64,000 bases of DNA from Steroidobacteraceae bacterium (GTDB lineage Bacteria > Pseudomonadota > Gammaproteobacteria > Steroidobacterales > Steroidobacteraceae), in assembly GCA_025451845.1 (NCBI GenBank), contig JANWJS010000045.1, positions 50,733-114,732 of the forward strand, read 5' to 3'. Below, one piece after another: positions 16,967-25,834 of the stretch. Every line of letters begins with the position of its first letter. Positions within the stretch are counted from its first letter, which is position 1. Made by a program: the position numbers and the translations under genes. Under the pieces are notes generated by a model that saw only the letters and a program-made list of their open reading frames with translations, made no database searches and was not told the DNA's origin.

Positions 16967-18424
16967 TTATTGGGACACGTCGATTCCCAAGCTGCGAAGC
17001 TCTGCGCTGAGCGTTCGCTGGGTGGAAGCATCGCCATGGTTCGAGGCTTGAATCAATGCCATATAGAGCAGATGAATGCACAAACTGCGGTTCCCAGTCG
17101 CGCAGTAAGCCCGGCCCGTCAGGGCGATTGCATTCTGATCGTGCGGTTTCGCGCTCACGGCGCGCACAGCCTGAGCGATGTCGACGGATTTTGTGACAGC
17201 GCTTCGCGATGCGCCTGTCGGCCCGACCTTTCCTGGCGCCGCCCGGGTGCCGACGATCTGATAGCGGGTCACATCTTGCAAGGGGGCGACGGTCTTGGCG
17301 ACCAGGTTTGGATGGTACGCGCTTAGAGTCACGGGCTCGGAAGCCTGCTGATTGCTATTGAACCAGGTGACGTAGGCGGTATACGTGTACTGATCCCCGG
17401 GATTTACGGTGTCGTCGACGCGAATGACGCAGGGCGTGAGCAGGCAGGGCTGGAGCTTAAGCGAAGACGCCTCCGCGACCGTGGTGATGCCATTTGTCAG
17501 GGGCACTCCATTGGGCCCGTAGGAACGCGTGCGGCACGCGGGACCGCCGTTTGTTCCCTTGGTCAGGGTTGCACACGCAGCTGCCGCATCGCTGCGGTTG
17601 ATGAAGTACGCCGTCACGGGCGTCAGGTCATCGACCGCGATCACCAGATGAACGGTGCCCGGCTTCTGCGGGTCGCGCGTGACTGACAGAACCGGGTCGG
17701 GACCATAGGTACTGACCGACTGTCCGACGCAATTGTTACTTGCTCCAGCCAAGGCGCCCGTGCATACCTGGTAAAACGCTTGCCGATGCGGTACCGCCAT
17801 AGCGTCTGTCCACCTCTCGCGCATCGAGCGCACAGGCGCCTGACCGATCGCGAACGCGATCTCGCCCGTGAAGCTGCGCGCGATCGTGGTATAGGGGGCC
17901 CCCGTGCCCGGCGCGTCATCCCAGGCGAGGAACACTTCATTCCACGGTGACAGGTTGGGCATGAGGCTCAGGTTCGCAGGCGGAGGGTAGCCGCTCGGGC
18001 CACTGTTCGGAGCCGGCGACCCGCCGGAAGACGGGGGTGGTGACGAACTGACGGGGAAGAATAGAGGAGACGTCTGAAGGCAGTTGCTCTCATCGCTCAA
18101 CCGCTCGCCGCTGCAGACCAAGTAGCTATAGGTCGTGTTCGGCGTGACCGTGTCATCCAAGACATCAAAGCGCGCGCGGTCGCCGTTCTGAATGGTGTAC
18201 CGGGTGATCGGCGGCGTTGTGAAGGCGGGCGGATTGCGGTAAATGTAATAGGTATCGGTCGCACAACTGGGCGCATCGCCGATGGGGCACCAGGTCACTG
18301 CGATATCGATTCGCTTCGCATCCGCAACGTACGCGTAAGCATAGTACGGAGGGGCCTGTGCCGCGGCAGGTGCAACAAAGACTGCGCCAAGAAGAGCCAA
18401 TACAAGTACCGGCACGGATCGCAT
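16967..18424 (-). CDS. secreted protein of unknown family
   Basis: 485-aa protein I do not recognise. Residues 1-22 form a clean signal peptide ending in APAAAQA. About 25-125 and 160-370 look like beta-rich repeats resembling fibronectin-type modules (DTYYIYRN..TPNTTYSYLVC and DQYTYTAYVTW are typical strand patterns), separated by a Pro/Ser/Gly linker at about 128-150. Paired cysteines are frequent (for example CPIGDAPSC and PCLLTPC), as in a disulfide-bonded extracellular protein. The last 60 residues are helical. It follows the metalloprotease gene by 96 bases on the same strand, so the two may be co-expressed. Function unknown. Confidence 0.75.
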   Translation of the reverse strand: MRSVPVLVLALLGAVFVAPAAAQAPPYYAYAYVADAKRIDIAVTWCPIGDAPSCATDTYYIYRNPPAFTTPPITRYTIQNGDRARFDVLDDTVTPNTTYSYLVCSGERLSDESNCLQTSPLFFPVSSSPPPSSGGSPAPNSGPSGYPPPANLSLMPNLSPWNEVFLAWDDAPGTGAPYTTIARSFTGEIAFAIGQAPVRSMRERWTDAMAVPHRQAFYQVCTGALAGASNNCVGQSVSTYGPDPVLSVTRDPQKPGTVHLVIAVDDLTPVTAYFINRSDAAAACATLTKGTNGGPACRTRSYGPNGVPLTNGITTVAEASSLKLQPCLLTPCVIRVDDTVNPGDQYTYTAYVTWFNSNQQASEPVTLSAYHPNLVAKTVAPLQDVTRYQIVGTRAAPGKVGPTGASRSAVTKSVDIAQAVRAVSAKPHDQNAIALTGRAYCATGNRSLCIHLLYMALIQASNHGDASTQRTLSAELRSLGIDVSQ

Positions 18425-18520
18425 CAGATTTCTCCTAAGTGCAGCCCAGATCTCTGGCTGAACGAGTTCCTTGAAGGTTTCATGTGCGCGCGCGGCGCGC
18501 GCGGCGCGCCGGGCCGCCCT

Positions 18521-19813
18521 TCACCGCGGCGGAGATTGAGGTCGGGGCGGCGCGTTCGGTCCGACGTGCACGAGTGCGCTTCCCGTACTAGGGTCGATGG
18601 AGTCAACGCTGATGTAGATCTGATTCAGTGCTTTCTGGAAATTCAGCTCGGGCGGCATCGAAGCCTGATAGGTCTGCCCAGCTGTGAGAACGGCATCCAG
18701 ATCGTTCTGCCAGGGATAGCCGACGGTGCTCGAATGAACTCGGTGCACCAGTACCACCGGGTTTTGGAATCCGGCGTCCTCGCCGTCGTTCTGCCGGTAT
18801 TCGACTGTATACGTGACGGGCGAAACAACGACAGGTAGTCCTGGAAGTGTTGTCTGCCAGAGAATGAGGAGGCCCATGGGCCGCGACCCCAGGCCGTGGC
18901 TGAGGGCGCTCAGACGATAAGACTGAACTTGTCCGCTCGAGACCAAGTAGGTCACCAGGCGATTGGGCGGCAGCGCGTTCAAGAACATGAGGTTCGGAAC
19001 GTTAAGGCCCGGACCCGAGCCCGGACCGTTGCCGATGTCACCGCCCTCCGCTGGATAGCGAGCGTTCAAATACTGATTGGTCGAAAATGTGCTCATGAGA
19101 TCGAACGGATCGCCATAGTCGGCGCCGGCGCTGTTGCGCGAGTGCTGCAGTCCAAAGCCGTGACCCACTTCATGCGCGGCAAACGCGGTGTACATCGACC
19201 CGGAATCAAAGGTGACCACGCTGAGGTTATAAGGGATACCGTGCACCATGAGCGTTGTCTTGCCGACATTCCCGGCGCCGGAGCTGATCTGCCCATTGAC
19301 CACCACGATCAGGCCATCGGCGCTCGCGAGCAGGGCGGGTGTCAGCTCACCGGCAGGTGCCGCGTTGGCGCAATCTTCCACCAACGGTGTGCGCTGACCG
19401 GACGTCGTCACGGATGTCGTATCGGTCGCCTGATACCACCCCAGAATTTGCGTCTCCAACGGAATGCGGTTGTAAGTGGCGCGCCTGTAGTAATCGATGA
19501 GATTGCCGGTGCCGGTACCGTCGGTGGTGAGAAACCTGTCGACCAACGTATCGACATCTGGAATATCGGCCGGGAATCCCGGCGGCAGCACGCCAGTCCC
19601 GGTCACACCTTTGAGCTTGCACTTGAGAATTAACCAGTGCGAAACCGAGGCGGATGGCCAAAGGTCAGGGTAATTGACCTGGCTTACAAAGAACGTGGGC
19701 TGGACAGGAGACTTGTGGACCGATTTCTCCGACAGGGGCGGGGCCGCCGAGGCGGCAAAAGCCACGAACGCGATCGCCAGGGAACACGATTGAAATAGAT
19801 GCCGCGAGACCAT
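18521..19813 (-). CDS. secreted zinc metalloprotease, metzincin-like
   Basis: 430-aa exported protein. The signal peptide is LFQSCSLAIAFVAFAASAA. The zinc site HEVGHGFGLQH (His214, Glu215, His218, His224) is the extended HExxHxxGxxH form, and DPFDLMS puts a candidate Met-turn at Met240. Domain layout resembles M6-like or gametolysin-type proteases: a catalytic domain to about 260, then a beta-rich tail. Start ATG 19813 was chosen because GGAGGGG lies 6 bases upstream; ATGs at 19828 and 19840 lack a site and would put charged residues before the signal. Probable partner of the downstream secreted protein. Confidence 0.85.
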   Translation of the reverse strand: MVSRHLFQSCSLAIAFVAFAASAAPPLSEKSVHKSPVQPTFFVSQVNYPDLWPSASVSHWLILKCKLKGVTGTGVLPPGFPADIPDVDTLVDRFLTTDGTGTGNLIDYYRRATYNRIPLETQILGWYQATDTTSVTTSGQRTPLVEDCANAAPAGELTPALLASADGLIVVVNGQISSGAGNVGKTTLMVHGIPYNLSVVTFDSGSMYTAFAAHEVGHGFGLQHSRNSAGADYGDPFDLMSTFSTNQYLNARYPAEGGDIGNGPGSGPGLNVPNLMFLNALPPNRLVTYLVSSGQVQSYRLSALSHGLGSRPMGLLILWQTTLPGLPVVVSPVTYTVEYRQNDGEDAGFQNPVVLVHRVHSSTVGYPWQNDLDAVLTAGQTYQASMPPELNFQKALNQIYISVDSIDPSTGSALVHVGPNAPPRPQSPPR

Positions 19814-20302
19814 TTCGATCCCCTCCATTCGCTGCGCCATAGTGCCGGCGAATATCTAGCGCAGCGCCACTTGAGGGGCATGCCCGTTCTTCTGGCAGTT
19901 TGCTGGCAATTTTCTTGTAACTTGGGAAGCCAGCGGCGGTGGGGGGGCCTCGAGGCAGTCGGTCAGCGCATTTCGCTAGCACAACAAAGAAGCCAGGTGG
20001 GAGATGGCAGAGAATTTGCTGTCGGCACCACAGGGCCAGTTCGCCGAATGATTGGTGCCCGGGAAGAGGCATCGAACTCAGCCTGAAAGCCATTTAAGAC
20101 AGATACTTAGGCGATTCCGATCGCCGAGTTACCCTCAAAGTTACCCCGCGCCTGCGCGGGCGCCCGGGTATGTGAGGCGCTCAGATAAGGCGCAGCGGCC
20201 CGCTCGCTCAGCAGGATCATTCCAAAGGGTTCGGCTATCCTATCGACAAGGGCGGCTCCGAGAAGACCTCCCGTACCTGTGGAATACGGGGAAAGCCGCT
20301 CG
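19814..20302. other. intergenic with possible attachment-site remnant
   Basis: 489 bases without a gene I can support. A short open frame at 20052-20306 has no recognisable protein features. The region holds a tRNA-Leu-like fragment at 20051-20077, two AGTTACCC direct repeats (20127-20134 and 20139-20146), and a GC hairpin around 20146-20160 (CCGCGC..GCGCGG). These suggest a former integration junction rather than coding DNA. Confidence 0.5.
20051..20077 (-). repeat. degenerate copy of the tRNA-Leu 3' end, possible old attachment site
   Basis: ATTGGTGCCCGG (12 bases exact), then AAGAGG after one inserted G, then CGAAC: the same order as in the intact tRNA-Leu(CAG) 3' end at 21335-21361. Same orientation, 1.28 kb away on the 3' side of the tRNA. 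Elements that insert in a tRNA leave such a duplicated 3' end at their far border. The mismatches imply an old event or a diverged element. Confidence 0.5.
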
Positions 20303-20900
20303 ATGACCGAGCCGTCGCACGCAGTGTTTTTGAGCTACGCCTCGCAGGATGCGCAGGCGGCCCAAAGGATTTGCGAGGCCCGCGCGCCGTGCCGTCGTCC
20401 TGGATCCGCTCGCTGACCTGAGCCGCGCGGACCTCGGCGCCGTGCTCTATGCGGCGCGGCAGTATGGCGAGGCGGCAAGCGGTTACGCCGAAGTCCTCAG
20501 TCTCAATCCCGGATACGCGGCAGGCTATGGAAAGCGCGGACTTGCGCTCCTCGCGCTCGGGGACCTCGCGGGTGCGCGTGCCGTGTGCGCGAGCAAGCCC
20601 GATTACTGGGTCAGTATGCAGTGCCTGGCGGTGGTGTACGAGAAGCTCGGCCGGCATGCCGATGCGCAAGCCGAGCTCGCGAAAATGCAGGCAATGGATG
20701 GCGATGCCGCCGCCTACCAATACGCTACGATCTACGCCCAGTGGGGCGATCGCGCGAAGGCGCTCGCATGGCTCGACACGGCGATGCGCGTCCGCGACCC
20801 GGGTTTGGAGTACTTGCGGTCCGATCCGCTCATGGATCCTTTGCGCCAGGAGCCGCGATTTAAGGCGGACCTGCGGGAGTTGAATTTCCCCACGGACTGA
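20303..20900 (+). pseudogene. decayed TIR-TPR protein gene
   Basis: The 5' part encodes MTEPSHAVFLSYASQDAQAA and a few more residues, the start of a bacterial TIR domain (FLSYASQDA is box 1), then runs to a stop at 20414-20416 after 37 codons. In another frame, from about 20349 to 20900, is a long TPR-rich C-terminus (AARQYGEAASGYAEVLSLNP, LAVVYEKLGRHADAQAELAK) ending in FKADLRELNFPTD. In the large TIR-TPR proteins I know from related bacteria these ends are several hundred residues apart. The best reading is a big internal deletion plus a frameshift, with the junction near 20380-20395. It is unlikely to make a working signalling protein. Confidence 0.7.
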
Positions 20901-21336
20901 GGCTGCGGGGTTCATGCGCGCGCCGCCGGGGAGGATTTTGGGCGTTGAGACTCCTTTGGAGCGAGTCTAAGAGTAAGCATTAGCGCGGGATGTGGCGGAC
21001 ACAAATGCCTAACATAACAGCCTGCCGGCTATTCGCGATGATGTGAACCGGCGCGAGCGCATCGTTCTGTAGGAGCTTGCAGAGATGCTCGCTCGCCTTG
21101 GGGCTCGGCGGTAACCGGTCGATGGCAACCGCTCAGAGGTGCTTGGGAGCTGCACGTAAAGGTCGGGCGATTTGAATTTCCCCCGCCCCGCCCCGATGAA
21201 GCCCTGCTAGGATGTCGCGCGGTCCGATGAACAACAAAAGCAATGATCCGGCCGCAGTCATCCTCCGAAGAGTCCGTGGACGCCTCGGAAGTCAATCAAA
21301 TATTAGGACTTAATTTATTGAAATATAAAGAATTAT
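20901..21336. other. intergenic, AT-rich flank of tRNA-Leu
   Basis: 436 bases with no supported gene. AGACTC..GAGTCT at 20948-20968 can fold into a short hairpin just after the TIR-TPR remnant. The last 60 bases before the tRNA are strikingly AT-rich against the GC-rich background, as is common at attachment sites and tRNA 3' flanks. Confidence 0.5.
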
Positions 21337-21421
<85 letters not shown>

Positions 21422-21483
21422 AGGTCGACCGGAACGCCCATTGCGGGCGGGCGCAATCTACGCAGGGGGTCGGGAGCTGTCAA

Positions 21484-23643
21484 TTGAAAGCGCGTAGAGG
21501 CAAGTTCGGGCGGCTGGACCGCAAGACCGCCTCGCACTCCAAGGCGCGGCCTGCGCAGCACAGCAAAAGTACGCGCGACGGCCAGGGTGGCGGACAGGCC
21601 GACGGCGGAAGCACGGCGGTAATCGCCGCCCCTGGGCGGAAGGGAAAACCCACGCAGGCGCGGCCGGGTAGCCGACCGACTCAGGGGCGGCGGCCCCAAG
21701 GCCGAGCATCAGACGGCGCGCATCCCGGCGGCGTAGTCGAGGGCCAGGTCAGCGCTCACCGCGCCGGCTACGGCTTCCTCCGGGTCGAGGGAATGAAGGA
21801 CAGCATCTTTCTTCCGCCGCCCGAAATGCGCGGAGTCATGCACGGGGACCGGCTGCGTGTGCGGGTCTCCCGCGACGCCAGCAACCGGTGGTCGGGCTCG
21901 GTCGAGCAGGTGGTCGAGCACGGAGTCAGCGCGTTCCTGGGGACCGTGGAGGTGCTGGGCCGAACGGCGTGGGTCACCGCTGCGGATCGGCGCCTGCAGC
22001 TTCGGTGCGCCGTCGAGCACGATGCGCTCAATGGCGCGCGCAACGGCGAATGGGTTATAGCGCGCATCACTCGGCACGCAGGCGCGGCAAAGGCTGCGCA
22101 AGCTCGCGTCGAGAAGCGGCTCGATCCGGACCGGCCGGTCGAGCTCGCTACGGAGGCCGCCATTGCGCGCTTCGACCTGCTGCACGAGTTCTCCGCCAAT
22201 GCCCTGCGCGAGGCACAGGCGTGGGGCGATCGCGTCGACCCGCGTGAGGCGCAAGGGCGTGAGGACCTCAGGGAACTGCCTCTGGTCACGATCGACGGCG
22301 AGGATGCTCGCGATTTCGACGACGCCGTTTATGCGGAGCTGCATCCCGCCGGCTTTCGCCTGATCGTCGCGATAGCGGACGTCAGCCACTACGTCAGGCC
22401 CGGCACAGCAGTGGACTCCGAAGCGTTGGAGCGCGGCACGTCCGTGTATTTCCCCACTCGCGTGCTACCGATGTTGCCGACGGCCCTTTCCGATCACCTC
22501 TGCTCCCTCGCGCCGAAGGTCGACAGACTGTGCTTTGCAGCCGATATGGTGATCACGAAGGCGGGCGTGTTGAAGTCGGCACGGTTCTATCCGGCCATCA
22601 TGCGCTCCGCGGCGCGGTTGACCTATAACATCGCGCATGCCGCGCTGTTCGAGGGGCGGCCGGCTGCACGCGAGCAATTGGGGCCGCTCTTCGAGCCGCT
22701 GCTGGTGCTGGTCGATGTCTATCGCTCATTGTACAAGGCACGCAGCAAACGCGGCGCACTCGACTTCGATGCCGCCGAGGCGGAGTTCGTCATCGACTCC
22801 GCGGAGCGGGTCAAGGGCATCGAGCTGCGCACGCGCAACGACGCGCACCGCTTGATCGAAGAGTGCATGATCCTCGCGAACGTGGCGGTCGCCCAGGAGC
22901 TCGAGAAGACCCACACACCCACGCTGTATCGGGTGCATGGGCAGCCGGAGCCCGAGAAGCTCGACAGGCTCACCAATGCCCTGCGTGCCCTCGAGATCGA
23001 CGCGCATCTGCCGGAGACGGTTACCACACGGGACCTGCAAGCTATCGCACGCCGCCTCGGCCACACGGCGGAGCGCCCGTTCATCGAATCTCTCATCGTC
23101 CGCGCCATGCCACAGGCGGTATATCAGCCGACCAACATCGGCCATTTCGGGTTGGCGCTTGAGCACTACGCCCACTTCACCTCGCCCATCCGGCGTTACC
23201 CCGACCTCGTGGTGCATCGCACGCTCAAGGCTTTGATCGGAGCGCCAGGGGGTGCGGCGGTGCGTTACGAGCCGCCGCCGCTGGCCGGCCTCGGCGAGAG
23301 CACCTCGAAGCTCGAGAAGCGCGCGGATGAGGCCGACCGCTACGTCGCGACCTATCTCAAATGCAGCTATCTCCTGGAGCGCATCGGGCAGACCTTCCAG
23401 GGCCTCATCACCACCGTGGTCGAATTCGGCTGTTTCGTGCAGATCCTTGACGTCGCAGTGGACGGGCTGCTGCACATCGACAACCTGCGCGATGACGACT
23501 ATGAGATGGAAGAGCATGGCCACGGCTGGCGCGGCAGGCGCACGGGAAGGCGGCTGCGCACCGGATCGCATGTCAGAGTCATCGTGACCTCTGTCAATCC
23601 CATCGAGGGGCTGGTGGACCTCGAGCTCGCCAGCGAGTCGTGA
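21484..23643 (+). CDS. rnr: ribonuclease R
   Basis: 719-aa 3'-to-5' exoribonuclease of the RNB family that degrades structured RNA. After a basic low-complexity N-terminus (1-80) come cold-shock-like segments (AGYGFLRVEG, DSIFLPPPEMRG), the RNB domain with metal-binding TIDGEDARDFDDAV (about 273-286), HYAHFTSPIRRYPDLVVHR, and an S1 domain (GLITTVVEFGCFVQI). The start is TTG 21484, supported by GGGAG 7 bases upstream; in-frame starts further up lie inside the tRNA-Leu gene. The stop overlaps rlmB by GTGA, so the two are coupled. Confidence 0.95.
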   Translation: MKARRGKFGRLDRKTASHSKARPAQHSKSTRDGQGGGQADGGSTAVIAAPGRKGKPTQARPGSRPTQGRRPQGRASDGAHPGGVVEGQVSAHRAGYGFLRVEGMKDSIFLPPPEMRGVMHGDRLRVRVSRDASNRWSGSVEQVVEHGVSAFLGTVEVLGRTAWVTAADRRLQLRCAVEHDALNGARNGEWVIARITRHAGAAKAAQARVEKRLDPDRPVELATEAAIARFDLLHEFSANALREAQAWGDRVDPREAQGREDLRELPLVTIDGEDARDFDDAVYAELHPAGFRLIVAIADVSHYVRPGTAVDSEALERGTSVYFPTRVLPMLPTALSDHLCSLAPKVDRLCFAADMVITKAGVLKSARFYPAIMRSAARLTYNIAHAALFEGRPAAREQLGPLFEPLLVLVDVYRSLYKARSKRGALDFDAAEAEFVIDSAERVKGIELRTRNDAHRLIEECMILANVAVAQELEKTHTPTLYRVHGQPEPEKLDRLTNALRALEIDAHLPETVTTRDLQAIARRLGHTAERPFIESLIVRAMPQAVYQPTNIGHFGLALEHYAHFTSPIRRYPDLVVHRTLKALIGAPGGAAVRYEPPPLAGLGESTSKLEKRADEADRYVATYLKCSYLLERIGQTFQGLITTVVEFGCFVQILDVAVDGLLHIDNLRDDDYEMEEHGHGWRGRRTGRRLRTGSHVRVIVTSVNPIEGLVDLELASES

Positions 23644-24419
23644 AGGGCCGCAACCCCAACAGATCCCAGGAGCAGGGCTCGCAAACCATTTACGGTCTGC
23701 ACGCCGTCAGGGTGATGCTGCAGAAGCACCCGGACCGCGTCACCGCCGTTCGAGTGGCGGAGCGGCGCGACGATTCGCGGACCCGCGAGATCGACGAGCT
23801 CGCGCGTCAGCGCCAGATCCCGGTGCAGCGGGTCGATGCCCAGGCGCTCACGCGGAAACTCGGGGACGTGGCCCATCAGGGCGTCGTCGCCGAGATCAGG
23901 CCGCTGCCGCCCTGGAGCGAGGACGACCTGCTGGCGGCAGTACAGGCCGCGGCGCAGGCCCTCCGGGCGTCTTTGATCCTCGCGCTCGATGGCGTACAGG
24001 ATCCCCATAATCTCGGGGCGTGCCTGCGTACGGCTGATGTCTGCGGTGCGCTCGCCGTCATCGTGCCCCGGGATCGGGCTGCGCACGTTACGCCCGTAGT
24101 GCGCAAAGTGGCGGTCGGTGCCGCAGAAACGACCCCAGTGGTCGCCGTCACGAATCTCGTGCGGACCCTGAAGCTGCTCAAGGAGGCCGGGTTGTGGGTC
24201 GTCGGCGCAGATGCCGCCGGGCCAAAGCGGGCCGATGAGGTGGACCTCAAGGGAGGCGTGGTCCTCGTTCTCGGGGCCGAAGGGGCAGGACTGCGGCAAC
24301 TGACCCGGCAGACGTGCGATTGGATAGTCCGCCTGCCGCAGCTCGGGGCTGTGGAGAGCCTCAATGTGTCGGTCGCAGCCGGGATGCTGCTTTACGAGGC
24401 GGTGCGGCAGCGGAGGTAG
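23640..24419 (+). CDS. rlmB: 23S rRNA 2'-O-methyltransferase (G2251)
   Basis: 259-aa SpoU-family enzyme that methylates the ribose of G2251 in the peptidyl-transferase P loop. An N-terminal L30e-like substrate-binding domain (IYGLHAVRVMLQKHPDRV) is followed by the SPOUT knot with its three motifs: DGVQDPHNLGACLRTADVCG, VLVLGAEGAGLRQLT and LGAVESLNVSVAAGMLLYE. The start is GTG overlapping the rnr stop. The rnr-rlmB pairing is common in gammaproteobacteria. Confidence 0.95.
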   Translation: MKGRNPNRSQEQGSQTIYGLHAVRVMLQKHPDRVTAVRVAERRDDSRTREIDELARQRQIPVQRVDAQALTRKLGDVAHQGVVAEIRPLPPWSEDDLLAAVQAAAQALRASLILALDGVQDPHNLGACLRTADVCGALAVIVPRDRAAHVTPVVRKVAVGAAETTPVVAVTNLVRTLKLLKEAGLWVVGADAAGPKRADEVDLKGGVVLVLGAEGAGLRQLTRQTCDWIVRLPQLGAVESLNVSVAAGMLLYEAVRQRR

Positions 24420-24470
24420 GCCGCTCAGGTGACGACGGATTGCAGTCCTGCCGCCGTTTCAGTATCCTGC

Positions 24471-24512
24471 GCGCCCCCTTTCGAGGGGGTCGCCCGTGCC
24501 TTCCGGCGGGCG
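24471..24512 (+). promoter_or_regulatory. two adjacent hairpins in the rpsF leader
   Basis: CCCCCT-TTCG-AGGGGG (24474-24489), a 6-bp stem with a TTCG tetraloop, and CGCCCG..CGGGCG (24491-24512). They lie 55-105 bases after the rlmB stop and 65 bases before rpsF. No T-run follows, so this is not a standard terminator. Leaders of rpsF often carry a structure bound by the S6-S18 complex; this could be one, but I cannot match the conserved bulge. Confidence 0.4.
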
Positions 24513-24576
24513 GAATCTCCTTGCCGCACCCCGCATCAGCCTCGCGACGGGCGGCTTCAATCCGTGAGGAGGACAC

Positions 24577-24990
24577 ATGAGGCACTACGAGATCGTATTC
24601 CTGGTCCATCCCGATCAGAGCGAGCAGGTGCCCGCGATGATCGAGCGCTACAAGGGCATGATTGCCGCTGGCTCCGGCCAGGTGCATCGGCTCGAGGACT
24701 GGGGGCGGCGGCAGCTCGCCTACCCCATCGCCAAGGTGCACAAGGCGCACTACGTGCTCCTGAACATTGAGTGCGACCAGAAGACCCTGGGTGACCTGAC
24801 GGGCGCCTTCCGCTTCAGCGACGCCGTGCTTCGCCACCTGGTGGTGAACATGGATTCCGCGGTGACCGAGCCCTCGCCGATGGCCAAGACGGCCGACGAG
24901 GAGGGCGACCCCAGCCGCCGCCGCGACCGTCTGCGCGACGAGTCCCCCGTCCTTCCCCCGGAAGGCGATGGCGGTCTGGACAACGCGTAA
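24577..24990 (+). CDS. rpsF: 30S ribosomal protein S6
   Basis: 137-aa S6; binds 16S rRNA with S18 on the platform of the small subunit. The fold is plain from [42 protein letters not shown] and [12 protein letters not shown]. The tail after about residue 100 is charged and longer than the core, as in many proteobacteria. GAGGAGG stands 7 bases before ATG. First gene of rpsF-rpsR-rplI. Confidence 0.97.
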   Translation: MRHYEIVFLVHPDQSEQVPAMIERYKGMIAAGSGQVHRLEDWGRRQLAYPIAKVHKAHYVLLNIECDQKTLGDLTGAFRFSDAVLRHLVVNMDSAVTEPSPMAKTADEEGDPSRRRDRLRDESPVLPPEGDGGLDNA

Positions 24991-25014
24991 AGTCAACGCA
25001 CAGGAATATCACAC

Positions 25015-25341
25015 ATGAACAGCAGAGCACCCAACCCAACGGGCGGCGACCGGGGCGATCGCGGCGATCGCGGCGATCGCGGCGATCGCGGCGACCGGGG
25101 CGGCAACGGTGGCGGCGGCAGCCGTTTCTCGCGCCGCAAGAAGTTTTGCCGCTTCACCGCAGAAGGCGTCACGCACATCGATTACAAGGATCTCGGCACC
25201 CTGAAGGGGTACGTCTCCGAGACCGGCAAGATCGTCCCGAGCCGCATCACCGGCACGAAGTCGTTCTACCAGCGCCAGCTGGCCGTCGCGATCAAGCGCG
25301 CGCGCTTCCTGGCCCTGCTGCCCTACACCGATCAACACTGA
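25015..25341 (+). CDS. rpsR: 30S ribosomal protein S18 with Gly-Asp-Arg repeat extension
   Basis: 108 aa; the conserved S18 core ([19 protein letters not shown] through [12 protein letters not shown]) occupies about 40-105. Before it is an unusual extension with six GDR triplets (residues 11-28, bases 25045-25098) and a glycine run. Four of the nine-base units, GGCGATCGC, are identical and tandem, so the repeat can change length by slippage. S18 is typically about 75 aa. The extension should be disordered and basic-acidic mixed; whether it touches RNA is unknown. Confidence 0.97.
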   Translation: MNSRAPNPTGGDRGDRGDRGDRGDRGDRGGNGGGGSRFSRRKKFCRFTAEGVTHIDYKDLGTLKGYVSETGKIVPSRITGTKSFYQRQLAVAIKRARFLALLPYTDQH

Positions 25342-25351
25342 GGCCGGCGCG

Positions 25352-25801
25352 ATGGAAGTCATTCTGCTGCAGAAGGTCGCCAACCTCGGCAACATCGGCG
25401 ACCGGGTCAAGGTGAAGTCGGGATTCGGACGCAACTACCTGCTGCCCGAGGGCAAGGCGACGCTCGCCACGCCGGACAACGTCGCGCGCTTCGAGGCCCG
25501 CCGCAGCGAGCTCGAGCGCACGGCGCGCGAGCACCTCTCCTCGGCCGAGGAACGCGCCACGGCGATGAAGGATTTCAAGCTGCTGATCACCGCGAAGGCC
25601 GGCACCGAAGGCAAGCTCTTCGGCTCGATCGGCACCAGCGACATCGCGGAGGCCTGCTCGAAGGCCGGCTTCAAGGTGCAGCGCAGCGAGGTACGGTTGC
25701 CCAGTGGGCCGCTGCGCACGCTCGGCGATCATGCCGTAATGCTGCATCTGCACGCGGACATCGACGTGCCGCTCGCAGTGTCGATCGTGGCGGAAGAGTA
25801 G
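25352..25801 (+). CDS. rplI: 50S ribosomal protein L9
   Basis: 149-aa L9. It begins with MEVILLQKVANLGNIGDRVKVKSGFGRNYLLP, the signature of the N-terminal rRNA-binding domain (cited here as two parts: MEVILLQKVANLG and GFGRNYLLP). A long connecting helix and the C-terminal domain (GKLFGSIGTSDIAEA) follow. It is 10 bases after rpsR in the same operon. Confidence 0.97.
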   Translation: MEVILLQKVANLGNIGDRVKVKSGFGRNYLLPEGKATLATPDNVARFEARRSELERTAREHLSSAEERATAMKDFKLLITAKAGTEGKLFGSIGTSDIAEACSKAGFKVQRSEVRLPSGPLRTLGDHAVMLHLHADIDVPLAVSIVAEE

Positions 25802-25834
25802 CTTCCGCCCAATCAGCAAGAGAATACGCCGCCG

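Noticed and set aside
20052..20306. 84-codon open frame
   Set aside because: Covers the tRNA-like fragment and the AGTTACCC repeats; no protein features.
25045..25098. tandem repeat that could suggest a CRISPR
   Set aside because: Units are 9 bases, in frame and coding Gly-Asp-Arg; no spacers.
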